DNA from: CAYJLW01 sp964370965
GTDB lineage: Bacteria; Actinomycetota; Acidimicrobiia; UBA2766
NCBI GenBank assembly: GCA_964370965.1
Contig: CAYJLW010000095.1
Coordinates: 1 to 13,588 of the forward strand
Direction of reading: 5' to 3'
DNA length: 13,588 bases
Shown here: positions 1 to 8,708 of the stretch, in pieces
Numbering within the stretch: the stretch's first letter is position 1
Layout: each line of letters opens with the position of its first letter
Position numbers and translations under genes: made by a program
Notes under the pieces: model-generated
Database searches by the model: none
What the model was told of the DNA's origin: nothing
The model's input: the letters and a program-made list of their open reading frames with translations, nothing else

Positions 1-885
1 GGGGAGGGGGGGCTCGTGGGGGGGAGCTTGCTCCCTCCCACGCAAGAAGTCTGCGGCCAGTTGCGCGAAGAGGTCGGGGCGCTCCATCGGGGCGAAGTGC
101 CCGCACCCGGGCACGACGCCGGAGCGGCCTCCGGGGACGAGGGACGCGAGGTGCTCGGCGTAGGGGGGTGGGACGGCGAAGGTGTCCGAGGCGGAGAGCA
201 CGAGCGCCGGGCACGTGAGGTCGCCCAGGGCGCCGTAGCCCCGGTGATGGACGCTCTGGTCGTACATCATCGCCTCTACGTGGCCGGGGCAGCGCAGCTC
301 CTGCCGGCCGTCGGGGCGGGTGAAGGAGCCGCAGCGCACGTAGTCGGCCAGGCAGTCCGCCTCCCACGTGTTGAAGGGCGGCTTCTCGGCGAACCGGGCG
401 AGCATCTCCTCCGGTGAGGCGAAGACCATGCGGCGGCGCCGGGCGCCCTCGGCGAGGCCGAAGCGCCCGGCGTTGCGCAAGTGGGACTCCTCGCTCACCG
501 GCGGGGCGATGATCGGCTCGAAGAGGACGAGGCGGCGGAACCGCTCGGGGGCCCTGGTGGCGGCGAGGACGAGCGTGGCGGCGCCCGAGGAGTGCCCGAC
601 TCCGTCGCAGCACTCGACCCCGAGGTGGTCGAGGACGGCGAGGCAGTCGTCGGCGAAGCGTTCCCACTCGTAGGCTGCGGGGTCCTCCGGTTTGGAGGAT
701 TCGCCGTGGCCGCGCTGGTCGTAACCGAAGCAGCGGCGCTCCGGGAAGTGCTCCACCACCCGGCGCCACACCCCGGCGCAGAAGCCGGTGGCATGCACGA
801 ACAGGAGCGGGGGGGGCGCCCCGGGTGCGGGGCCGCCCCAGTCGGTGACGGAGATCTGCAGGTCGCCGGATTGCACGGTGATCAT
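1..885 (-). CDS. alpha/beta hydrolase, 3' end cut by the window edge
   Basis: This is a serine hydrolase of the alpha/beta-hydrolase fold, probably cytoplasmic, with unknown substrate. Translating the minus strand from ATG at 885 gives 295 residues with no stop before the left edge. Visible motifs are an oxyanion-hole segment HATGF (31-35), DQRGHGES (56-63), a nucleophile elbow GHSSG with Ser99, a variable cap at roughly 120-200, an acid strand SASDT with Asp234, and GCGHFAPMERP with His263. The Ser-Asp-His triad is therefore complete. The conserved fold ends near residue 282, so only a short tail is missing or unresolved. ATG 885 is the only sensible start, because an in-frame TAG lies five codons upstream (898-900). 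The Shine-Dalgarno is weak. The gene diverges from the ThyX-like gene. An esterase, lactonase or C-C hydrolase cannot be told apart here; a haloalkane dehalogenase is unlikely because the nucleophile is Ser, not Asp. Confidence 0.9.
   Translation of the reverse strand, partial: MITVQSGDLQISVTDWGGPAPGAPPPLLFVHATGFCAGVWRRVVEHFPERRCFGYDQRGHGESSKPEDPAAYEWERFADDCLAVLDHLGVECCDGVGHSSGAATLVLAATRAPERFRRLVLFEPIIAPPVSEESHLRNAGRFGLAEGARRRRMVFASPEEMLARFAEKPPFNTWEADCLADYVRCGSFTRPDGRQELRCPGHVEAMMYDQSVHHRGYGALGDLTCPALVLSASDTFAVPPPYAEHLASLVPGGRSGVVPGCGHFAPMERPDLFAQLAADFLRGREQAPPHEPPLP
15..42 (-). terminator. strong 12-bp hairpin, candidate terminator of the hydrolase gene
   Basis: Positions 15-26 pair with 31-42 around a CTTG tetraloop, with one G-T wobble. 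On the minus strand this lies just after the codons for the last conserved hydrolase residues (FLR), where a terminator would be expected. No T-tract is visible before the window edge, and the open frame formally runs through the hairpin, so the assignment is tentative. Confidence 0.45.
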
Positions 886-920
886 GAGGCCGCGAAGCTA
901 GCGTGGGACGACAACCAGTC

Positions 921-927
921 AGAGGAG
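921..927 (+). promoter_or_regulatory. Shine-Dalgarno AGAGGAG that sets a TTG start
   Basis: AGAGGAG ends 10 nt before TTG 938, but 22 nt before the next in-frame start, ATG 950. The spacing favours the TTG as start of the ThyX-like protein. The choice changes only four residues. Confidence 0.55.
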
Positions 928-937
928 CCGGGGACCA

Positions 938-2581
938 TTGGGAATCGAGATGCCGTCTGAGGTCTTCACAGAGGAGGAGGCGGAACGCCTGGCGCCCCAC
1001 GTCACGAACGTCGACCGCCCGGTCTTCGCCCTGCGCAACCTCCCCGAGGTCACCAAGGGGGCGCTCTTCGCCCGCTACTCCCGTTCGGCGAAGTCGCTCC
1101 GGCGCCTCCTCCTCGACGAGTTCCTCTCCGGGGAGGCGGCCCTGGCCACGGGAGTGGAATCCGACGCGGGCACCGGGCGTGCGGAGGCCCTCTACGACCG
1201 GATCTTTGGCGACTACGGCGACGACTCCGTCGCCCAGCTGGGATTCGCGCACCTTGCCTGCGAAGGTGTCTCCAACGTCCTCACGAAGGTGATCGAGCGG
1301 GGCCGCCTCGCCTCGTACCTCGAGCAGTCCACCCGGTACATCCCCTATGACGACCGCCCCGGCGGACGCTGGCGCTACCGCCTCGAACCCGACGTGGCGT
1401 CGTCGCCCCTCGCCGGGGACTACGCGGCGACCCTCGACGGCATCTTCGAGACGTACGCCGGCCTCCTGCCCCGTCTCATGGCCCATCTCGAGGCCCGCTA
1501 CCCGGCCTCGCCGGATGATCCCGCCACGGTGTGGCGCCAGACCTTGCGGGCGAAGGCGTGCGACGCGCTCCGGGGGCTCCTCCCGGCGGCGACCACGTCC
1601 AACCTCGGGATGGCGGGCTCGGGTCAGGCGTTCGAGGGGCTCCTGCTGCGGATGCGGGCCCATCCCCTCGCCGAGGCCCGCGAGTACGCCGGCCTCATGC
1701 TCGACGAGCTCAACTGCGTCATACCGGCGTTCTTGCGCCGGGTGGAGGTCGCCGAGCGGGGCGGGGCCTGGAGCGGGTACCTGGCGGGGCTGCGGCGAGC
1801 CACCGAGGAGGCCGCCCGCCGCCTCGGTCTCGACGACCCCGACGCCGAGTTGCCTTCTGTGCCGGAGCAGCACCCCGAGAACGACGGCGTGGCGCTCCTC
1901 GACTGGGACCCTGACGCCGAGGCGAAGATCGCCGCTGCCGCTCTCTACCCGGTGTCGCGCCTCGCCGAGGACGTCGTTCTCGCCCGGGTCCGGTCCCTGC
2001 CCGTGCACGAGCGGGCGGCGCTCGTGGCCGCGGCTGTGGGCGAGCGGGGCAACCGCCGCCACCGCCCGGGTCGGGGCTTCGAGCGGGTCGGGTACCGCTT
2101 CGACGTCGTGGCCGACTACGGCGCCTTCCGCGACCTGCAACGCCACCGCATCTGCACCGTCGAGTGGCAGGAGCTCTCGCCGTATCTCGGCTACGACCTC
2201 CCGCTCCTCGTCGAGGAGGCAGGCTGCGCAGAGGAGTTCCGCGGTGCCGTGGGGCGTTCCGCGGAGCTGTACGAGCGGGTCAAGGCGGAGGTTCCGCGGG
2301 CCGCCCCCTACGCTCTGTGCCTCGCCTACCGGATCCGTTTCTCGATGCAGATGAACGTCCGGGAGGCGTTCCACGTCCTGGAGCTGCGTTCCTCGCCTCA
2401 GGGCCACCCGGCCTACCGCCGGGTCGCCCACGCCATGCACCGCACGATCGCGGAGGTCCATCCTGCGATCGCAGCGGCGATGACGTTCGTGGACTACGGC
2501 GAGGTCGACCTGGAGCGCCTGGAGGCGGAGCGACGCAGCGCCGCCCGGCGGGAACATGCCACCGTCGAGGTGCCTGCGTGA
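938..2581 (+). CDS. thyX: tandem (two-domain) ThyX-like FAD-dependent thymidylate synthase homologue
   Basis: ThyX makes dTMP from dUMP using methylene-tetrahydrofolate and FAD, normally as a homotetramer of about 220-250-residue subunits. This 547-residue protein holds two ThyX-like units, roughly residues 26-270 and 325-530. The family signature is RHR-x7-S followed by xR. Unit 1 reads RGRLASYLEQSTRY (121-134): the His is Gly122, but Ser131 and Arg133 are kept. Unit 2 reads RHRICTVEWQELSPY (402-416): RHR is kept, but the Ser position is Glu412. Each unit also has the later helical region with a conserved LR (unit 2: VLELRSSP, 480-487). The TTG start is chosen from the ribosome-binding site; ATG 950 is the alternative. 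The stop overlaps the next start by 4 bp. Family membership is clear from the motifs, but thymidylate synthase activity is uncertain because neither unit has a full signature. Confidence 0.82.
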   Translation: MGIEMPSEVFTEEEAERLAPHVTNVDRPVFALRNLPEVTKGALFARYSRSAKSLRRLLLDEFLSGEAALATGVESDAGTGRAEALYDRIFGDYGDDSVAQLGFAHLACEGVSNVLTKVIERGRLASYLEQSTRYIPYDDRPGGRWRYRLEPDVASSPLAGDYAATLDGIFETYAGLLPRLMAHLEARYPASPDDPATVWRQTLRAKACDALRGLLPAATTSNLGMAGSGQAFEGLLLRMRAHPLAEAREYAGLMLDELNCVIPAFLRRVEVAERGGAWSGYLAGLRRATEEAARRLGLDDPDAELPSVPEQHPENDGVALLDWDPDAEAKIAAAALYPVSRLAEDVVLARVRSLPVHERAALVAAAVGERGNRRHRPGRGFERVGYRFDVVADYGAFRDLQRHRICTVEWQELSPYLGYDLPLLVEEAGCAEEFRGAVGRSAELYERVKAEVPRAAPYALCLAYRIRFSMQMNVREAFHVLELRSSPQGHPAYRRVAHAMHRTIAEVHPAIAAAMTFVDYGEVDLERLEAERRSAARREHATVEVPA

Positions 2582-3573
2582 CAGCCGAAGGCATCGGTTT
2601 GGGCGCCTTCGCTCCCCAGGGCTGGAAGATGGAGCTCCACGATGCCGGAGACGCGCAGGCGCAGTGGGAGACGTGCAAGCGGGTGGCGCTCGCCGCGGAG
2701 GCGGGCGGGTTCGACTCGGTGTGGGTCTACGACCACTTCCACACGATCCCCGCGCCCAGCGACGACCCGGTCTTCGAGTGCTGGACGACCATGGCCGCCC
2801 TCGCCGAGGCGACCACGACGGTGCGTCTCGGCCAGATGGTGGGCTGCAACTCCTACCGGTCGCCGGCGCTGCTGGCGAAGATCACGTCCTGCGTGGACGT
2901 CATCTCCGGGGGCCGCCTCGACTGGGGCGTCGGCGCGGGGTGGTACTGGCACGAGTACGCCGGGTACGGCTTCGAGTACGCCGACGCCCGCACGCGCATC
3001 GGGATGCTCGCCGAGGCCGTCGAGATCGTCACCTCGATGTGGACCCGGGAACGCACGGACTTCGCCGGTGACCACTACACGCTGGCGGACGCCCGCTGCG
3101 ACCCGAAGCCCCTGCAGAAGCCCCGGCCGCCCGTGTGGATAGGGGGCTCGGGGGAACAGCTCACCCTGAAGGTGGTCGCCCGCCTCGCAGACTGCTCGAA
3201 CTTCGGGGGCAAGACCCACGAGTTCGCCCACAAGTGCGAGGTCCTCCGGCGCCACTGCGACGCCGTCGCCAGGGATTACGACGACGTCACCAAGACGATG
3301 CACGTGGACTGCATCGTGGGCGAGACCGAGGCCGACGTCGCCCGCAAGCTCGACGCCCGCATGGCCGTCTGGGAGCCTGTCACCCAGGAGCCCGCCGACT
3401 CGTACCGCCAGGGGCACCTCGTGGGCACACCGGAGCAGATCCTCGAACGCATCGACGCCTACGCGGACCTGGGCTGCCGGTACTTCGTCCTCTGGTTCCC
3501 TGACTACCCGTCCACCGACGGTCTCGACCTCTTCGCCGACGCCGTGCTCCCGGCGGCCCGCCACCTCCGGTAG
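2578..3573 (+). CDS. LLM-class (luciferase-like) F420-dependent oxidoreductase
   Basis: This 331-residue cytoplasmic protein belongs to the bacterial luciferase-like monooxygenase superfamily, in the actinobacterial branch that usually uses F420 (an F420-dependent class rather than an FMN monooxygenase). It has the expected single TIM-barrel length. Visible hallmarks are GFDSVWVYDHFH (44-55), a strand and loop VRLGQMVGCNSYRSPALLAK (82-101), SGGRLDWGVGAGWYWHEYAGYG (110-131, the phosphate/cofactor-loop region), PKPLQKPRPPVWIGGSGE (176-193), and a C-terminal LVGTPEQILERIDAYADLGC (281-300). The GTG start at 2578 overlaps the upstream stop as GTGA, suggesting translational coupling to the ThyX-like gene. 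The frame is open further upstream, but that part is antisense-like shadow of the upstream coding sequence. The substrate is unknown, and FMN rather than F420 cannot be excluded by eye. Confidence 0.9.
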   Translation: MTAEGIGLGAFAPQGWKMELHDAGDAQAQWETCKRVALAAEAGGFDSVWVYDHFHTIPAPSDDPVFECWTTMAALAEATTTVRLGQMVGCNSYRSPALLAKITSCVDVISGGRLDWGVGAGWYWHEYAGYGFEYADARTRIGMLAEAVEIVTSMWTRERTDFAGDHYTLADARCDPKPLQKPRPPVWIGGSGEQLTLKVVARLADCSNFGGKTHEFAHKCEVLRRHCDAVARDYDDVTKTMHVDCIVGETEADVARKLDARMAVWEPVTQEPADSYRQGHLVGTPEQILERIDAYADLGCRYFVLWFPDYPSTDGLDLFADAVLPAARHLR

Positions 3574-3590
3574 AGGTCTCCCGAGGGTCT

Positions 3591-3593
<3 letters not shown>
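3571..3593. terminator. inverted repeat between convergent genes, candidate bidirectional terminator
   Basis: TAGAG at 3571-3575 pairs with CTCTA at 3589-3593, and pairing continues inward through G-T wobbles to a CCCGA loop at 3580-3584. The first arm starts with the stop codon of the oxidoreductase; the second arm ends with the complement of the kinase stop codon. The stem is 9 bp with three wobbles in plus-strand RNA and weaker in minus-strand RNA. There is no T-tract. Confidence 0.45.
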
Positions 3594-6344
<2,751 letters not shown>

Positions 6345-6346
6345 CG

Positions 6347-6354
6347 CTCCCCTC
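6347..6354 (-). promoter_or_regulatory. Shine-Dalgarno GAGGGGAG for the kinase gene
   Basis: Read on the minus strand, GAGGGGAG lies 2 nt before ATG 6344, with its GAGGGG core about 4 nt away. It supports this start over an in-frame upstream extension to 6575, which would overlap the end of the lipoprotein gene and adds only Arg/Pro-rich sequence. Confidence 0.6.
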
Positions 6355-6456
6355 ACTCCCACCCCCGGGCGGATTCGTACACGTGTCTCTCCCCGGTTGA
6401 TCCCCGCCACATCTTTGCATCGGGGGCGGGGGCTGCGGGCTTGAGCTGGGCGGAGC

Positions 6457-7479
6457 TCACCAGGAGAACCGTTTGATGGCGCTCCACGTGTCGGGGCGGG
6501 TCGTGTCCCAGGACCAGAAGGACATGCCCACGGCTCCTGACGTCTTGGCGGCGTCGAGGGCGGCGACGACCACATCGGCGGACGGGTAGGTGCCCTTGCC
6601 CTCGATGGGGTAGGCCTGGCCGATGACCGAGACCGGCTTTCCGAAGCGGCCCAGCATCTCGACGGACTTCCGCACGAAGCCGGCCCCGTCCTTCGTCACG
6701 CCTGTCCAGTAGTCCATCGGCGACATGATGTCGAAGGCCGTGGCGAGCTCGGCGAACGGGTACCAGCTCATGTGGTAGTTGGGGTTCATGACGATGGCGA
6801 CCAGCGGGTACCCGGGCCCGACGGCGGCCCGGAGTCGGCGGGCGTACTCCAGGGCCCGGGGCCGGTCGAGGTTCTTCGCCCTGGTCTTCTCGATGTCGGC
6901 ACCCAGGGCGTCGACCCGGTCGCCTCCCGCCGTGCGGAAGCTCACGACCTCCATGGCGCGGGCGACGTCGCCGGGGATGTCCTCCATGGCGGGACCGTCG
7001 TAGGCCACGACCTTGATGCCCGCCGCGTGGGCGAGGGGGAGGAGTTCCTCGAGGGTGGGGCGTATGTAGAAGCCCTCCTCGGGGTTGGAGGCGCGGATGA
7101 CGAGATGGCGGAGTCCGGTGGCCTTCGCTCTGGCGACGACTTCGGCGGGGGTGCCGATCTTCTCCATGCGGTACAGGTACTGGCCCTTTCCGGAGGTGGC
7201 GGCCACGGCCTTGCCCGTCGAGCTGCCCGTGGCGGCCCCCACCGACGGACCCGGGGTGGGCGCGGGGGTGGGCGTCGGGGAGGTTCGCGGTTCCGACGCA
7301 GGAGCGGGCTCGTCGAGGATGCGCTCGGAACGGGCCTGCTCCCGGGAGCGGGTCTTCTCGCGCTCCAGCCGGGATGCCGTGCTCCCACGGTCGGCGTACG
7401 GGTCCCGGAGGGCGCATGCGGGGACGAACAGAGCTAGAGCGCCCAGGACGGCGAGGGGCGTGCGAAGGCGGCGACGCAT
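6457..7479 (-). CDS. predicted exported lipoprotein with a barrel-like glycosidase-type domain
   Basis: The 340-residue product has an Arg-rich n-region, a hydrophobic stretch (8-20) and a lipobox-like VPAC with Cys22, so it is probably a lipid-anchored extracellular protein. A charged segment (30-57) and a Pro/Thr/Ser linker (about 58-98) separate the anchor from the folded domain (99-340). That domain alternates strand-like and helical segments typical of a TIM barrel: HLVIRAS (125-131), IKVVAYDG (155-162), ALGADIEK (191-198), PLVAIVMNPNY (225-235), FDIMSPMDYW (249-258), VSVIGQAYP (283-291), GMSFWSWDT (318-326). The acidic pair Asp195/Glu197 and the aromatic residues recall glycoside-hydrolase-like barrels, but I cannot name a family and catalysis is inference. 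The Pro at lipobox position -2 is unusual, so ordinary signal peptidase cleavage is an alternative. There is no clear Shine-Dalgarno; a perfect inverted repeat sits directly upstream of ATG 7479. Confidence 0.8.
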   Translation of the reverse strand: MRRRLRTPLAVLGALALFVPACALRDPYADRGSTASRLEREKTRSREQARSERILDEPAPASEPRTSPTPTPAPTPGPSVGAATGSSTGKAVAATSGKGQYLYRMEKIGTPAEVVARAKATGLRHLVIRASNPEEGFYIRPTLEELLPLAHAAGIKVVAYDGPAMEDIPGDVARAMEVVSFRTAGGDRVDALGADIEKTRAKNLDRPRALEYARRLRAAVGPGYPLVAIVMNPNYHMSWYPFAELATAFDIMSPMDYWTGVTKDGAGFVRKSVEMLGRFGKPVSVIGQAYPIEGKGTYPSADVVVAALDAAKTSGAVGMSFWSWDTTRPDTWSAIKRFSW

Positions 7480-7481
7480 AC

Positions 7482-7498
7482 GGTGACACTACGTCACC
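7482..7498. promoter_or_regulatory. perfect 6-bp inverted repeat next to the lipoprotein start codon
   Basis: GGTGAC (7482-7487), spacer ACTAC, GTCACC (7493-7498). The element ends 2 nt before the minus-strand ATG at 7479, where a Shine-Dalgarno would be expected and none is visible. It could be a protein-binding operator or an RNA hairpin over the start; the sequence alone does not decide. Confidence 0.35.
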
Positions 7499-7557
7499 CG
7501 GAGCGGTGCCGGGTCCGCGAGCAGCATCGACGGTGAGCGCAGCGGCGGCGCGCCAAG

Positions 7558-8463
7558 TCAGACCAGCGTGTGGGCGGCGAGCTCGTCCGCGAGGACGGTG
7601 ATGCGCTCGTGGAGAGCGACACGCCGGGCGAGGAGCTCGACGGTGGCGGGCTGGGCGAGGCCGTGCTCGGACACCCACCCGTCGATCTCCCGCAGGGGGA
7701 CCGTCTCGAAGAGCGCCCGGGCAGGGTCGCGCTCGAGGCGGCCTGCGATCGCCGCCGCCACCGGGGACGGCACCATCTTGGTGGAGTCCGAGACCACGAG
7801 CATCCGCCGTCCCATTGCCCGGGCTGTGAGGGCGAGGGGTCGGGACCCGACCTTGTTCGCCACCCACACCGGGGTGACGGCGTCGGCGCCGATGACGGCG
7901 ACGTCGGCGGTGTCCAGGGCGGGACCCAAGGCGGCGTCCTCCACGAGCTCGGCCCGGATGCGCTTGGCCCGGAGGCGCTTCACGAGGTCGGCGCCCTCGC
8001 CCCCCGGCAGTGAGCGGCAGCACAAGACGCGCTCCACGTGGCCGGCGCGGGCGAGGGCCTCGAAGGCCCGTTCCAGCGTGCCGGAGACCGACAGCGTGAC
8101 GACCGCGCCGCCCCCGTTCAGCAGGGGGGCGAGCTCGTGCACGACGGCGTCGTGGGCGCGCCGCACCCGGAGGGCGAAGGCCCCGGCGGCGTCCACGACG
8201 GCGTCGGCGGCGAACTCGGGCCCCTCGGCGGCGTCGGCGGCGAGAAGGCAGTCGTTCACGAGCCGCCACAGCGACGCCATCGCAGTCTGGTTCACGAGTA
8301 GGACACGGGCGGACTCCAAGAACGCGGGGGCGAACTCGGCGGGCTCGGGGCGTTCCCGGGCGAGCTCGGCGAGACCCTGGGCGGCCTGGAGGGCGACGGC
8401 TGTGGAGCCCCGGACGCGCTCGGAGGCGGCGGCATCGATGAGGGCACGGGCTTGGCCTTGCAT
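7558..8463 (-). CDS. eIF2B alpha/beta/delta-like (ribose-1,5-bisphosphate isomerase-like) protein
   Basis: This 301-residue protein has the IF-2B / R15P isomerase / MtnA fold. A helical N-terminal half (1-115) is followed by a Rossmann-like half with VVTLSVSGTLERAF (121-134), VERVLCCRSLPGGEG (143-157), DVAVIGADAVTP (187-198), VANKVGSRPLALTAR (201-215) and MLVVSDSTK (221-229). Known isomerases of the family use a Cys early in the Rossmann half and an Asp in the GAD motif. Asp194 is present, but the Cys position appears to be Ser125, so classical isomerase chemistry is doubtful. It may be a nucleotide- or sugar-phosphate-binding protein, or an isomerase with altered chemistry. ATG 8463 is preceded by GGGGA at good spacing. 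It is the first gene of the minus-strand run and divergent from ligD, with three tandem 14-bp repeats between them. Confidence 0.85.
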   Translation of the reverse strand: MQGQARALIDAAASERVRGSTAVALQAAQGLAELARERPEPAEFAPAFLESARVLLVNQTAMASLWRLVNDCLLAADAAEGPEFAADAVVDAAGAFALRVRRAHDAVVHELAPLLNGGGAVVTLSVSGTLERAFEALARAGHVERVLCCRSLPGGEGADLVKRLRAKRIRAELVEDAALGPALDTADVAVIGADAVTPVWVANKVGSRPLALTARAMGRRMLVVSDSTKMVPSPVAAAIAGRLERDPARALFETVPLREIDGWVSEHGLAQPATVELLARRVALHERITVLADELAAHTLV

Positions 8464-8572
8464 GGCAAATCCCCGGTTGCATTCGTCTTTCGGGTCGCCC
8501 CACGGGCGATCCCGGCGCGCCCCGTGCCCGGCGCACCGACAAGGGTAGTGCGCTGTGCCATCGCGGGAGCGG

Positions 8573-8614
8573 CATCACGACTGGGCCATCACGACTGGGC
8601 CATCACGACTGGGC
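8573..8614. repeat. three perfect tandem copies of a 14-bp unit
   Basis: The unit CATCACGACTGGGC occurs at 8573-8586, 8587-8600 and 8601-8614 with no mismatch. It lies in the 245-bp noncoding gap between the divergent eIF2B-like and ligD genes, 110 bp from the first start and 95 bp from the second. It could be a cluster of operator sites or a slippage-generated minisatellite. Confidence 0.9.
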
Positions 8615-8697
8615 CGAGGAAGCCCGGGGCCGTCCCTCACGGTGTCGGACAGGGGCGAGCATCCCGGAGCTCCCGCTCCCGCCGGTGGCGTCGTGGC

Positions 8698-8701
8698 AGG
8701 A
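8698..8701 (+). promoter_or_regulatory. Shine-Dalgarno AGGA that sets the ligD start
   Basis: AGGA ends 7 nt before ATG 8709, an ideal spacing. An in-frame GTG at 8685 lies upstream of this site and would add eight residues that no domain requires, so ATG 8709 is preferred. Confidence 0.6.
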
Positions 8702-8708
8702 TCGCGCC

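Noticed and set aside
2164..2577. N-terminal extension of the oxidoreductase frame upstream of GTG 2578
   Set aside because: It overlaps the conserved C-terminal ThyX unit out of frame and is Arg/Gly/Pro-rich; the LLM fold starts right after GTG 2578.
6379..6386. ACACGTGT palindrome upstream of the kinase
   Set aside because: Only 8 bp, single copy in this leader and no recognisable promoter next to it; expected by chance at this scale.
6345..6456. Possible riboswitch in the kinase leader: minus-strand GATGCAAAG followed by G-rich stems recalls part of a c-di-GMP (GEMM) aptamer
   Set aside because: The partner GGGCAAACC-type segment and the expected paired stems are not present; the resemblance is one short string.
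8542..8547. TACCCT on the minus strand as a -10 box for the eIF2B-like gene
   Set aside because: It fits TANNNT, but there is no credible -35 at 16-18 bp and its distance to the start is long; too weak to annotate.
6353..8578. Long minus-strand open frame (about 741 codons) over the lipoprotein and eIF2B-like genes
   Set aside because: Same strand but a different frame from two genes with recognisable motifs; composition is extreme Arg/Pro, a shadow frame.
8573..8614. The 14-bp repeats as a CRISPR array
   Set aside because: The copies are directly contiguous with no spacers and far too short for CRISPR repeats.
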